DNA of 64,000 nt, taken from assembly GCA_964473105.1 (NCBI GenBank), contig CAYYNQ010000042.1, forward strand, positions 97,605-161,604, given 5' to 3'. Shown piece by piece: positions 44,526-53,699 of this stretch (position 1 is the stretch's first letter; each line of letters starts with the position of its first letter). Below the pieces are notes generated by a model. The model made no database searches and was not told where the DNA came from. It worked only from the letters and a program-made list of their open reading frames with translations. A program made the position numbers and the translations under genes. This stretch comes from CAYYNQ01 sp964473105. GTDB taxonomy: Bacteria; Sumerlaeota; Sumerlaeia; MVZB01.

Positions 44526-44990
44526 CAGCTTTCCCCGTCTCCCTGCGTTTTCATGTTCAACGTGAGTCCTGCAGAGCCGCTGCTCAAGGAGGATTCCCGC
44601 CACGTGTGCGCTCCATGCCATATCAGGCATATCTCTTAACAATTATTATGCCCGAAAACAGGCCGGAATACCATCGGGTTCAACTGGCGGGGGTTGTGAC
44701 CTGATTTTAATTAAAATATTATATAATATTGTATAATAAGAACTTGTGGTAAAGTAAGAGCTTGTATGGAATGGCTATATTCCCGATCCATTGAAGACTT
44801 GATTCAGCAGTGACTGGAGAAAATATGCAACCGTTTACACAAACTGCACATATCTTTCATTCTATAATATGGGATCAGCGTGATCCAGGAACCGGGTAAT
44901 CGGTCGTTTTTATTCGAGACGGATTTGGGCGTGTTGAGAAAAAAGCCCTGGGGTTGATTTTATCGCTGGGTGCAGAGAAAAGCCTTTCCA
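44526..44990. other. Intergenic region with AT-rich palindromes
   Basis: About 465 bases between the PEP-CTERM gene and the helicase gene's 3' end. It is unusually AT-rich around 44700-44760. It holds two overlapping perfect palindromes, TTTTAATTAAAA (44705-44716) and AATATTATATAATATT (44715-44730). TATAAT-like words suggest promoter sites for the PEP-CTERM gene. No coding frame is supported. Confidence 0.4.
44705..44730. promoter_or_regulatory. Twin AT-rich palindromes upstream of PEP-CTERM gene
   Basis: TTTTAATTAAAA (44705-44716) and AATATTATATAATATT (44715-44730) are both exact palindromes and overlap by two bases. They are about 180 bases upstream of the PEP-CTERM protein start on the minus strand. 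They could bind a dimeric regulator or form an AT-rich promoter upstream element. Confidence 0.3.
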
Positions 44991-47258
44991 TCAATAGGGC
45001 AGTTCTACGTCGTGTTCAATCTTTTGCAGGCCGCCAAAAGCTTCCAGTATCTCCAATTCAAGTCCTGCATCGAAGCGGACGGTCAGCTTCCGCTCAGATA
45101 CGCTGCCAGCCACGGCTACGATCTCCCCCTGACCCAGGCGTTTATGTTGGACACGGGTGCCCTTGGGGAATGTGCATTCCGCCGAGTCATCCGGCAAGAT
45201 CCCGTCATTGGGGGGTGTTGTGTTGGAATTCGGGCCTAGGGTTTTGGCCTGATAATCCTCCTGGCATTCCATTGCCAAGTCCGCCCAGTCTCGATGGGCC
45301 TGGTCGAGTGTTCGTATAAGTTCCTCGGGGATCTCCCTGAGAAACAGGGATGGTGGATTATAGCGTACGCGTCCATAAAACAGGCGTCGATCGGCCCGGC
45401 TCAGAAACAGACGTTCCCGCGCCCGTGTGATCCCCACATAAAACAGGCGCCTTTCCTCCTCGATATTGTTTTCCCCTATTGCCCGTCCGCTGGGGAATAT
45501 AGGCTCCTCCATGCCGACTATGAAGACCGCATCGAACTCAAGGCCCTTTGCGCTGTGCATGGTCATGAGTGAAACGGCATTTATATCCTGAATATGGTCC
45601 TCCGGGCGCACCAGTGCAATACGCTCCAGAAAACCGGTCAGACCCTCATCGGGGCAGGATTCCTCGAATTCTCCCAGCGCCGAGAGCAGTTGTTCGACAT
45701 TTTCACGGCGGCTGATGACCTCCATGTCGGTCCCCCCAAGGCTGTCCTCATAATTTGTGTCACGCAATATCTTCTCCAGCACTTCACACGGGGGATGATT
45801 CTCCAGGAATTCACGCCACTCGTTGATCAGCAGAACTAGGTTGATGATCCCGGCACGCGCCTTCCCTGATACTCCATCAACGGGGTTTTCACGGATCTCA
45901 AGCATGACATCCCAAATTGATGTCCGACGTGTGACGGCTTCGTTAAAAAGGACGGTCAGGGATTTCCTGCCGATCCCCCGGGTCGGCCGGTTGATGATTC
46001 GGGTCAGGGCAGTTCCGTCACGTGGATTTTCTATTACCCGTAGATATCCGATAATGTCCCGGATTTCGGCGCGGTCGTAGAACTTGATTCCCCCAATCAC
46101 GCGGTATGGGATATCGTTCAGGCGCAGCTGGTCCTCATAGACGCGACTCAGGGCATTGATACGGTAAAATATCGCTATTTCGCGATACGAACAGCCGGCA
46201 TACCGTTTCAGCCACTTGAGGGTATCGACCACTTTGGCGGCCTCTTCTCCCTCATGTGCGCCGGTTATCATCGTCAGCGGTTCACCCTCGCCACGGCTGC
46301 TCCACAGTTTTTTTTCATTCCGTTGGCGATTATGGGAGATCACCTCGCTTGCGGCCTGCAGGATCCGTTCACGGCTCCTGTAGTTCTGCTCAAGTCGGAT
46401 AATGCGTGTACCCGGGAATAACTCGGGGAATTCAAGGATGTGTCCGATTTCAGCTCCCCTCCATGAATAGATACTCTGGTCTTCATCCCCGACCACGCAG
46501 ACATTTCCCGGCCCCTTGGCATCCGTGTTTCCCAAGGCAAGCAACCGGATCAACTCGAACTGTACGCGGTTGGTGTCTTGGTATTCGTCAACCAGCAGAT
46601 AATGCCATCGTTGATGATAGCGTCTCAATACATCGGTATTCTGGCTGAAGATCTGGACAACTCTGAGGATCAGGTCATCAAAATCAACGGCATCATGGGC
46701 CTGCAGACGTTCCTGATACATCCGGTAAACTGTTCCACATGCCGGTGAGAAGTCATGTTGCAGTGTTCGGGTAGCCTCATCCGGTTCAAGCATGCGAATC
46801 TTGGCAGTTTGGATCCAGCTGCGGATAACTTCCGGGTTGATCGACTGCATCGTGATGTTGAGTTTTCTCATGCAGTCCTTGATCAGGGCCATCTGATCGG
46901 AGTCATCACAGATTGTGAAGCGGTTGGTTAGTCCTGCATGTGAGGCCTCGGCGCGGAGTATGCTGACGCACTGGCTATGAAAGGTTGAGATGGAGAGGCG
47001 CGCGGTATTGGTATCAGGGATCAGTCGTTCAACCCGCTGGCGCATTTCCTCGGCGGCCTTGTTGGTGAAGGTCGCGGCAAAGACCGCTCCGGGCTCGATG
47101 CCTTTTTCCCTGATCAACCAGGCAATGCGGTAAGTGATAACGCGTGTTTTTCCGGACCCGGCACCGGCCACCACCAACAGGGGACCATCAACAGTCTTCA
47201 CGGCCTCGAGTTGCTGGGGATTCAGTTGATCGAGCAGTAGTGGTTCGAACTCAGACAT
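44991..47258 (-). CDS. UvrD/PcrA-type superfamily 1 DNA helicase
   Basis: 3'-5' DNA helicase of the PcrA/UvrD family, used in repair and in clearing replication and transcription conflicts. The 755-residue protein has Q-motif LNPQQLEAVKTVDGP, Walker A VVAGAGSGKTRVITYR, motif Ia TFTNKAAEEMRQRV, Walker B LLVDEYQDTN, GDEDQSIYSWRGA (motif III), EQNYRSRERIL (motif IV), SLMTMHSAKGLEFDAVFIVG (motif V) and RRLFYVGITRARERLFLS (motif VI). The C-terminal 60 residues form the Tudor-like PcrA tail (GTRVQHKRLGQGEIV), which is more like PcrA than E. coli UvrD. Start ATG 47258 is clear. It lies after the terminator of the upstream small gene, so it has its own promoter. Confidence 0.95.
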   Translation of the reverse strand: MSEFEPLLLDQLNPQQLEAVKTVDGPLLVVAGAGSGKTRVITYRIAWLIREKGIEPGAVFAATFTNKAAEEMRQRVERLIPDTNTARLSISTFHSQCVSILRAEASHAGLTNRFTICDDSDQMALIKDCMRKLNITMQSINPEVIRSWIQTAKIRMLEPDEATRTLQHDFSPACGTVYRMYQERLQAHDAVDFDDLILRVVQIFSQNTDVLRRYHQRWHYLLVDEYQDTNRVQFELIRLLALGNTDAKGPGNVCVVGDEDQSIYSWRGAEIGHILEFPELFPGTRIIRLEQNYRSRERILQAASEVISHNRQRNEKKLWSSRGEGEPLTMITGAHEGEEAAKVVDTLKWLKRYAGCSYREIAIFYRINALSRVYEDQLRLNDIPYRVIGGIKFYDRAEIRDIIGYLRVIENPRDGTALTRIINRPTRGIGRKSLTVLFNEAVTRRTSIWDVMLEIRENPVDGVSGKARAGIINLVLLINEWREFLENHPPCEVLEKILRDTNYEDSLGGTDMEVISRRENVEQLLSALGEFEESCPDEGLTGFLERIALVRPEDHIQDINAVSLMTMHSAKGLEFDAVFIVGMEEPIFPSGRAIGENNIEEERRLFYVGITRARERLFLSRADRRLFYGRVRYNPPSLFLREIPEELIRTLDQAHRDWADLAMECQEDYQAKTLGPNSNTTPPNDGILPDDSAECTFPKGTRVQHKRLGQGEIVAVAGSVSERKLTVRFDAGLELEILEAFGGLQKIEHDVELPY

Positions 47259-47267
47259 GAAAACCTG

Positions 47268-47315
47268 CTAAAATCCCGCGCCCTCCTGCATGATCGGCAG
47301 GAACCGCGCGGGATT
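47268..47315 (-). terminator. Intrinsic terminator after COX24-like gene
   Basis: On the minus strand AATCCCGCG (47315-47307) pairs with CGCGGGATT (47280-47272), and an inner CCTGC/GCAGG stem (47301-47297 with 47289-47285) extends it. TTTTAG follows. It lies 33 bases after the stop of the 28-residue basic protein and 14 bases before the helicase start codon, so it ends the small gene's transcript. Confidence 0.7.
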
Positions 47316-47347
47316 GGATGATGACATCCGGATCTAACAAGCCCGCA

Positions 47348-47434
47348 TCAGCGGCGGAATCGCATCCGTTTGCGAAGTTTCTTATACTTGTGCTTGCGAA
47401 TCTTCTTGCGACGTTTTTTGACAACGCTCCCCAT
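47348..47434 (-). CDS. AURKAIP1/COX24-domain small basic protein
   Basis: A 28-residue protein, MGSVVKKRRKKIRKHKYKK followed by LRKRMRFRR, made almost wholly of Lys and Arg. It matches the very short AURKAIP1/COX24-domain proteins of bacteria; the relatives are mitochondrial small-subunit protein mS38 and the mycobacterial ribosomal protein bS22. It probably sits in the small ribosomal subunit. Start ATG 47434 is supported by GAGAGG six to seven bases upstream; the enclosing open frame is longer but has no family support. A hairpin terminator follows directly. Such tiny genes are easily missed in annotation. Confidence 0.85.
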   Translation of the reverse strand: MGSVVKKRRKKIRKHKYKKLRKRMRFRR

Positions 47435-47827
47435 ACACAAACCTCTCTTGGGCTGCCGGTTCAAACTTCCGCCAGTCCGGGACCTCAACTTCCCGGAGCT
47501 TAGGCCGACCCAATATACTAGCGAATCAAAAATCGTGCTGCAACCTGAAAGAATTGCCTCGCGAAAAACCGTCGACAGGTTATGATTTTTATGATTCCGG
47601 CCCCGATACATGCAGGGGGAACGGGTTTCCGGAAGCCGGTTGATTTACATCAACTTGGATGTCCTGTGGAATCGATTCCAGCCCGGTTTTCCATGGCGGC
47701 TGTCATGGAGCCTGCGGGGCAATCGGGAAGTCCGCAAAGTTTCCCGTTATTGGATTTAGTTGATGCCTGGAGTAACACGAGTTCTTTGGGAAGGACAGTT
47801 GTCAGCCAGGCCGGAAATGGACTGATT

Positions 47828-49204
47828 GTGAACCAGATACCGGTAGATCCCGTGTCCCTCCGTGTCGCCATTGTCGGTAGCGGACCCAGCGGGTTTTATG
47901 CCGCGGATGCCCTATTCAAGTCCGGGTATGCAATGACGGTCGACATGTTTGAACGACTGCCGACACCTTATGGATTGGTCAGGGGTGGGCTTGCCCCCGA
48001 CCATCCCAAGATCAAAAATGTCACCCGGGTCTTCGAGAAGATCGCGACCCATCCGGGATTTTCGTTTTGGGGGAATGTCCACATCGGTGCCGATCTGTCG
48101 GTCGACGAGCTACGCGGTAACTATGATGCAATCATTGTGGCGTGTGGTGCCCAGACTGACCGGCGGCTGAATATTCCCGGTGAGGACCTTCCCGGCAGTC
48201 ACACGGCGACTGAGTTCGTCGGCTGGTACAACGGTCATCCGGATTACCGGAATAGGACCTTTGACCTCAGCGGGGAAACTGCTGTTATCATTGGCATGGG
48301 TAACGTTGCGATTGATGTAGCCCGCATCCTGGCAAAATCACCCGATGAACTGCGGACAACCGATATCGCTATCCATGCCCTGGATGTATTGGCCAACAGT
48401 CGATTGAAGCATATTCACTTGGTAGGCCGGAGGGGCCCGGTTCAGGCCCGGTTTACACTCAAGGAGATTCAGGAACTCGGTGCTCTTGCAAATTGTTCGA
48501 TCAGAATCGATCCGATAGACTTGGAACTCTCTGATGAATCACGCATTGAACTTGGATCAGCGGAAAATCGTCAGGGCCGTGAGAACTTTGAGGTTCTGCA
48601 GTCTTATGCCGTCGGGACACAGCCAGAGAGGCCCCGACAATGCCACATTAATTTTTGCAGGAGCCCTGTGAGGGTATCCGGTGATGTGCGTGTCAATAAA
48701 ATCATCCTTGAACGAAACACGCTTCAGGGAGAACCTTTTCGCTTGAATGCGGTGGGTATAGGAGAAATGATGACGCAATCCTGCGATATTTTGTTTCGGA
48801 GCGTGGGTTATCGTGGCGTTATGATCGCGGGGTTGCCTTTTGACAACAAGCGGGGGCTGATCCCCAACTGTCAGGGCCGGGTCGAACCCGGTATTTATTG
48901 TGCAGGATGGATCAAGCGCGGGCCCAGCGGGGTCATTGGGACCAATAAACCCGACAGCGTGGAAACCGTCCGGACACTGCTTTCAGATCTGGATCAGTTT
49001 CCCCGATGTCCGGTTGCCGATAGCGCGGGTCTCAGGCAAATGCTTGAAAGCAGGAAGGTCCGGATCGTAGACTTTGGGGACTGGTCCAGGATTGACAAGG
49101 CCGAGATCCAGCGTGGCGATGAGGTGAATAAATCCCGTGAAAAATTTACTTTCAGGCACGAAATGCTGGAGGTTTTGTCGGGGTCGGGACCCGAGGGAAA
49201 TTAG
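47828..49204 (+). CDS. Ferredoxin--NADP+ reductase, adrenodoxin-reductase type (FprA-like)
   Basis: FAD flavoenzyme that transfers electrons between NADPH and ferredoxin. The protein has the FAD-binding RVAIVGSGPSGFYAADALFK near its N-terminus, ERLPTPYGLVRGGLAPDHPKIKNV, the NADP site VIIGMGNVAIDVARIL and GRRGPVQARFT, and the C-terminal IYCAGWIKRGPSGVIGTNKPDS that binds FAD. This is the adrenodoxin reductase/FprA family as in mycobacteria and mitochondria. The open frame reaches back to 47582, but the extra 82 residues have no family match; GTG 47828, behind GGAAATGG, is chosen, though a longer start cannot be excluded. No ferredoxin or cytochrome P450 gene is adjacent. The next gene on the same strand is an ABC ATPase. 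Confidence 0.9.
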   Translation: MNQIPVDPVSLRVAIVGSGPSGFYAADALFKSGYAMTVDMFERLPTPYGLVRGGLAPDHPKIKNVTRVFEKIATHPGFSFWGNVHIGADLSVDELRGNYDAIIVACGAQTDRRLNIPGEDLPGSHTATEFVGWYNGHPDYRNRTFDLSGETAVIIGMGNVAIDVARILAKSPDELRTTDIAIHALDVLANSRLKHIHLVGRRGPVQARFTLKEIQELGALANCSIRIDPIDLELSDESRIELGSAENRQGRENFEVLQSYAVGTQPERPRQCHINFCRSPVRVSGDVRVNKIILERNTLQGEPFRLNAVGIGEMMTQSCDILFRSVGYRGVMIAGLPFDNKRGLIPNCQGRVEPGIYCAGWIKRGPSGVIGTNKPDSVETVRTLLSDLDQFPRCPVADSAGLRQMLESRKVRIVDFGDWSRIDKAEIQRGDEVNKSREKFTFRHEMLEVLSGSGPEGN

Positions 49205-49271
49205 CGCCGGCTGAGATATCTCGTTCGATCATCGTGTTCACGCTGATGTTCGACAGTCCCTTGCCGGAGAG

Positions 49272-50354
49272 ATGACATTAAGGATGACCGACAAAAAGTC
49301 CAGCCTCTCGGTTCCCCGGCCCCCGGAAAGCGGTGGTGGGCCACTCCTGGAAGTGCAGGGGCTGAAGACCCATTTCATCACGCGGCAAAGTGTAAGAAAG
49401 GCTGTCGACGGGGTCAGTTTTCATGTTGGTCATGGAAGAACACTGGGTATTGTTGGGGAAAGCGGTTGTGGCAAATCAGTGACCTCGCTGTCGATTCTGC
49501 GGTTGATTCCCGACCCCCCGGGCAGGATAGTTGATGGCAGGATCCTGTTCCACGGACAGAACCTGCTGGATCTGACGGAAAAAGAGATGCAGAAGGTTCG
49601 GGGAAACCGGATCTCTATGATATTTCAGGAGCCAATGACCTCGCTGAATCCCGTTTTCACCATTGGCAGCCAGGTCGCAGAAGTCTTCCGGATCCATAAA
49701 AATCTTTCGCGCAGGGAGGCGTTCGACCGGGCCATCGAGATGCTGGATCAGGTCAATATCCCGGATGCACAAAAACGCGCCCGGGAATATCCACATCAGA
49801 TGAGCGGTGGGATGCGACAGCGGGTGATGATTGCCATAGCCCTTGCCTGCAATCCGGAACTGCTGATTGCGGACGAACCCACGACTGCTCTGGATGTTAC
49901 GGTTCAGGCCCAGATTCTGGAGTTGATGAAGACGCTGCAAGCCAGATTCAATTCATCCATTTTGATGATCACGCACGATTTGGGGGTCATCGCCGAGACC
50001 AGTGATGACGTGGCTGTCATGTATGCAGGCCAGGTCGTGGAGCAAGCCGTTACACGTGACCTTTTCAATCGCGCCCTACACCCCTACACTCAGGGGTTGA
50101 TGCGTTCCGTGCCCCGGGTTGATTGGATTACGCAGAGACAGAAAATTGAACCGATTCCCGGGGTCGTGCCGGATCCTGCCGATTTTCCCTCGGGCTGCCG
50201 TTTTCATCCCCGCTGTCCATATGTGACGGATCAATGTAGGATTGAATCCCCCGAACTTGTGCCAGTGCAGGACAGCCATGGTGTCCGATGCCATCGCTGG
50301 AAGGAAATATCAGATGATCCAAAGAAAGCCATCAGGACCACATTCGATCCTTGA
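49272..50354 (+). CDS. Peptide ABC transporter ATP-binding protein (DppD/OppD type)
   Basis: ATPase of a dipeptide/oligopeptide/nickel-type importer. The 360-residue protein has Walker A GIVGESGCGKSVTSLS, Q-loop MIFQEPMTSLNPVF, signature HQMSGGMRQRVMIAIA, Walker B LLIADEPTTALD and H-loop ITHDLGV. The C-terminal oligopeptide-transporter extension has the four-Cys cluster-like region CRFHPRCPYVTDQC, which in this family is the OPT C-terminal domain. The gene opens at ATG 49272; ATG 49284 is the alternative. No permease (DppB/C), partner ATPase (DppF) or binding protein is adjacent, so it is an orphan subunit that presumably works with components encoded elsewhere. Confidence 0.93.
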   Translation: MTLRMTDKKSSLSVPRPPESGGGPLLEVQGLKTHFITRQSVRKAVDGVSFHVGHGRTLGIVGESGCGKSVTSLSILRLIPDPPGRIVDGRILFHGQNLLDLTEKEMQKVRGNRISMIFQEPMTSLNPVFTIGSQVAEVFRIHKNLSRREAFDRAIEMLDQVNIPDAQKRAREYPHQMSGGMRQRVMIAIALACNPELLIADEPTTALDVTVQAQILELMKTLQARFNSSILMITHDLGVIAETSDDVAVMYAGQVVEQAVTRDLFNRALHPYTQGLMRSVPRVDWITQRQKIEPIPGVVPDPADFPSGCRFHPRCPYVTDQCRIESPELVPVQDSHGVRCHRWKEISDDPKKAIRTTFDP

Positions 50355-50569
50355 TAATTTGTACCTGTCTTGACACAGCCGACTGATTTCTAACACGCTG
50401 ATCCATATGAGTGATTACGTATCAGATACAGCCCGCGTATGCAGGCCCTGAATACTTGATGTCTGAACAAAAACAGGGGGAGGCTGCAGATGTGTGCCCC
50501 CCGTTTCTCTTTTGTCCTGCCTTTAGCAGGATGGTTCGTGTATGATGAGAGGATTGAGTTCTATAATGT

Positions 50570-51871
50570 GTGAAACAGTGCAGGCTATTGCAATATTTTG
50601 CATTACATATTCGCCTGATGTCCGTTCTATGCGCGCTGATCTGTCTTCAGGCTTTGATTTGGCCCGATATTCTTGTTCATGATGATTCGATCGGCGCTGA
50701 ATTTCAGAAGACAGCCTCATCTGCCGGCTTGGTCCCCATCAGGCGTTTCCGCCATATTCCGTGGACGGTATACCGGGGTAGCCAGAAGAATGAGTCGGGG
50801 ATTCTTGTTAAAGCGTTTGATCAGGGGTGGACGGTTGAAAAGAATCTTGTCTGGAAGCTTGCCGCCCTTCCCGACGATCCCGATATCAACCAGCAGTGGC
50901 CTGTCATGACCACCTACCCCGACGCGGACATACGGCTTCAACAGGCATGGAATATCCGGGCCAGTGCTCCTGATGTTGTCTTGGCTGTGATTGATACAGG
51001 TGTTCGGATCGATCACGAGGATCTGGCCGGCAATATCTGGAACAACGAGCAGGAATTAGGTGGAACCCCTGGCGTTGATGATGACGGGAATGGTTACGTT
51101 GACGATATTAATGGTTGGAACACGAATCAGGATTCCTCGGATGTGGTCGATACCAATGGTCATGGGACACGGGTTGCCGGTATCGCGGCGGCTGTCGGTG
51201 ATAACACAACCGGGATTGCCGGTGTGTGCTGGAATGTTCAGGTGATGACAATCAGGGCATTCACGACAAGCACCACCACCACCGACGCGCTGCTGGGGGG
51301 GATTGATTATATATTGGCCAATCCAGGCGTTGATGTCGTGAACGCAAGCTGGGGGGAGTTGGATGTCTTCAGCACGGCGATGGAGGACGCGATCCGTCGG
51401 CTGAAGGACGAGGGCGTCCTGGTTGTTGCAGCCGCAGGTAATGACGGGGCTGATCTGGATACCACCCCATTCTACCCCGCTTGTTACAACCTTGATAATA
51501 TCGTTTCCGTTGCTGCGATCGACGAGACCGGGGTTGCGGCCAGTTTCGGGGCAGGCTTCTCGACCAACTTCGGAACGAAAGTCAGCCTTGCCGCCCCGGG
51601 TCGGAATATTTACACAACGGATATCTACGGAGGTTACAGCCACGGCCAAGGCACATCGATGTCGGCACCATACATCTCGGCGGCGGCCTGCCTGGCGCGT
51701 TCGTTCGTGCCCGGGATCTCACCGATTCAGATACGCGATAAATTCATAGATACGGCAGTCCAGACAACGGCGCTGCAGCCCACGCCGGTCAACGGGGGGC
51801 TGGTCAATATAGATGCCTTTTTGGAATCCATGTCTGTCACCTCATCCGGATACTGGCATTTGTTCAACTGA
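50570..51871 (+). CDS. Secreted subtilisin-like serine protease (S8 family)
   Basis: Extracellular or periplasmic protease. The 433-residue protein begins with a hydrophobic leader (MSVLCALICLQALIWPDI if started at ATG 50618; the frame opens at GTG 50570) and a pro-region of about 100 residues that resembles inhibitor I9-type segments. The catalytic triad is complete: Asp in VLAVIDTGVRID, His in DTNGHGTRVAGIAAA, and Ser in GTSMSAPYIS; the oxyanion Asn is in VVAAAGND. A calcium-binding-like GVDDDGNGYVDDINGW insertion lies between the Asp and His motifs, typical of many bacterial S8 proteases. The end, SSGYWHLFN, has no sorting signal. It stands alone with its own 215-bp upstream region and is convergent with rnhA. 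Confidence 0.93.
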   Translation: MKQCRLLQYFALHIRLMSVLCALICLQALIWPDILVHDDSIGAEFQKTASSAGLVPIRRFRHIPWTVYRGSQKNESGILVKAFDQGWTVEKNLVWKLAALPDDPDINQQWPVMTTYPDADIRLQQAWNIRASAPDVVLAVIDTGVRIDHEDLAGNIWNNEQELGGTPGVDDDGNGYVDDINGWNTNQDSSDVVDTNGHGTRVAGIAAAVGDNTTGIAGVCWNVQVMTIRAFTTSTTTTDALLGGIDYILANPGVDVVNASWGELDVFSTAMEDAIRRLKDEGVLVVAAAGNDGADLDTTPFYPACYNLDNIVSVAAIDETGVAASFGAGFSTNFGTKVSLAAPGRNIYTTDIYGGYSHGQGTSMSAPYISAAACLARSFVPGISPIQIRDKFIDTAVQTTALQPTPVNGGLVNIDAFLESMSVTSSGYWHLFN

Positions 51872-51909
51872 TGGGCAAATCCGGCCTATTTTCGCCGTGA
51901 TAGTTCGGG

Positions 51910-52362
51910 TTATGGATCCAACGCCAGTCGGGCTTCGACGGCCAGTTCGTCACAGCGGTTGTTTTCCTCGTTCCCGGCGTGTCCCCGAACCCATTCCCAC
52001 TCCACAATGTGTGGCTTGAAGGCTAAAAGCAACTCGCGCCAGAGATCATCGTTCTTGACCGGTTTCTTTGCGGCGGTGCGCCAGTTGTTGTGCTGCCATT
52101 TCTCCAGCCAACCTTCAGTGAATGCCTTTTTCACGTATTGTGAATCGGTAATGATCCGGACATGGGTTGGCCGTTTCAAGGCCCGGATGCCCATCAGGAC
52201 CGCGGTCAACTCCATGCGGTTGTTCGTGGAGTCTCGTTCGGATCCCGACAATTCCCTGCGCAGTTTCTTTTCCCGCGAGATCAGCAGGGCTGCCCAGCCC
52301 CCCTTGCCGGGATTGGGCGAACAGGCCCCGTCGGTATAGATGGTGACTTCGGGTTCTTTCAT
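51910..52362 (-). CDS. rnhA: Ribonuclease HI
   Basis: Cleaves RNA in RNA-DNA hybrids during replication. The 150-residue protein carries the four catalytic acidic residues: Asp in VTIYTDGACSPNPG, Glu in NNRMELTAV, Asp in IITDSQYVKKAF and Asp in NNRCDELAVEA, plus the basic protrusion KWQHNNWRTAAKKPVKN and the HAGNEEN loop with the catalytic-site His. It is the E. coli type I family and of normal length. ATG 52362 (MKEPEVT) is preferred over the frame opening at 52428. It is convergent with the protease gene and lies 107 bp downstream of the radical SAM gene, but need not be co-transcribed. Confidence 0.96.
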   Translation of the reverse strand: MKEPEVTIYTDGACSPNPGKGGWAALLISREKKLRRELSGSERDSTNNRMELTAVLMGIRALKRPTHVRIITDSQYVKKAFTEGWLEKWQHNNWRTAAKKPVKNDDLWRELLLAFKPHIVEWEWVRGHAGNEENNRCDELAVEARLALDP

Positions 52363-52469
52363 GTGTTCATAAGGGATCCAAGATTTGCATTCCCATATAT
52401 GTGTAAGGATGGGGATTCTAGGGGGCAATCTGTTGTATCTTGCCGTCCGAAACCCACTTTTTGTCGCCC

Positions 52470-53699
52470 TCAGTAAATGGGCAATTGTGAGAAATCCTGG
52501 CTTGGTTCGTAAGCTTCGCCGTTTCCCCGGAGGGGAATCGGGACCGAGGCATGGTTCGGATAAAGTGCCTGTTTCTTCGCCCCAGTTTCCTCGATCAATT
52601 GCTTCAGTTCTCGGCGGTCATCTTCGGTCAGAAGGGCGTTTGTTTCAACGATCCGTCCGGCTTCAATCAGCTTCCCTTGGATCCAAAACGGGGTTCGCTC
52701 ACGGAGATAAAGGCAGCCCAGGCATTCGACCCGGACATGTCCTTCCATCAGGTTCTTTCGTGCCGCTCGGATGGATTTTCCGTTGAAGGCCTTCAGGGGT
52801 CCGTTCACAAAAACATCGTCTATATCCTCCTCAATATAGCAGCATAATTTCATCCGTCCATCACGCTCGATGATCTGATCGCCGTTCAGCTGGCCGCAGC
52901 CGTATGCGGCACCGGCATGGTGGAGGGCGCCCCTATAACCGACGGCTTTCTGCCGCCAGAAGGAAAAATCCATATTGAACCTATCCGCGATACGTCGTCC
53001 GCGATCCATGTATTTCTCGAAGATGGGTGTATCGAGAACGCTCAGGTCTTCATCCTCGGGTTTATAGGCTACAATGCTTGAAAAGGAAACCGATTTGCAT
53101 CCCATGCGGTGTCCAAGACGCACAAGCAGGGGGACTTCACGGATATTGTGCCGTGAGACTGTCATATTCACGTTTACCCGGGGCGTTGCCGACCCGCCCT
53201 CATCACGTTCGCGCAATAGGGCGGTGACCTGCTCCACCACGGTTTCGAACACGGCATTTTTCCGCAGCCATTCGAATGTCTTCTTCCTTGCCCCGTCCAT
53301 CGAGATGTGAAGGTCATCCAGGCCGCTGTCAAGGATTCGCTTCCGGGTGTCCATATCGAGGCTCATCCCGTGGGTCGAGGTGGAGACCATGATCTGGTAT
53401 TGTTTGCAGAGTTCAACGAACCTGAAGAATTCCGGGTGCAGGAAAGGTTCCCCCAGGCCGAACAGTGATATGGTTGTCGAGGCCTTGAGTTCATCCACAT
53501 GTCCCGCAAAATGCTCGAAATCCATGAACCTGTTTTCACGGATTCCCATGGATTCGCGCATGCAGAACGGACATGCCAAGTTGCAGGTAGTGGACACGGC
53601 CGTTTGCACCTTGGTCGGGGCGGCCGAGACCTGGTCATCAAGGAAGGTCAGGTCAACAAGATGCCGGACATAATTAACGACCTGTTCCCGGGTGTTCAT
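52470..53699 (-). CDS. Radical SAM/SPASM domain protein
   Basis: A 409-residue radical SAM enzyme. The cluster motif CNLACPFC is near residue 39-46 in VSTTCNLACPFCMRE. The TIM-barrel core has LFGLGEPFLHPEFF and LHISMDGARKKTFEWL. The C-terminal part has a SPASM-like auxiliary cluster region: CGQLNGD, KLCCYIEEDID and CLGCLYLRERTP. SPASM members act in peptide maturation, cofactor synthesis or anaerobic sulfatase maturation. Those maturases have a typical CxxxCxYC form; here it is CxxxCxFC, and the two are not distinguishable without alignment. It is not next to the sulfatase. Start ATG 53699 is clear. No precursor peptide gene is seen beside it. Confidence 0.85.
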   Translation of the reverse strand: MNTREQVVNYVRHLVDLTFLDDQVSAAPTKVQTAVSTTCNLACPFCMRESMGIRENRFMDFEHFAGHVDELKASTTISLFGLGEPFLHPEFFRFVELCKQYQIMVSTSTHGMSLDMDTRKRILDSGLDDLHISMDGARKKTFEWLRKNAVFETVVEQVTALLRERDEGGSATPRVNVNMTVSRHNIREVPLLVRLGHRMGCKSVSFSSIVAYKPEDEDLSVLDTPIFEKYMDRGRRIADRFNMDFSFWRQKAVGYRGALHHAGAAYGCGQLNGDQIIERDGRMKLCCYIEEDIDDVFVNGPLKAFNGKSIRAARKNLMEGHVRVECLGCLYLRERTPFWIQGKLIEAGRIVETNALLTEDDRRELKQLIEETGAKKQALYPNHASVPIPLRGNGEAYEPSQDFSQLPIY

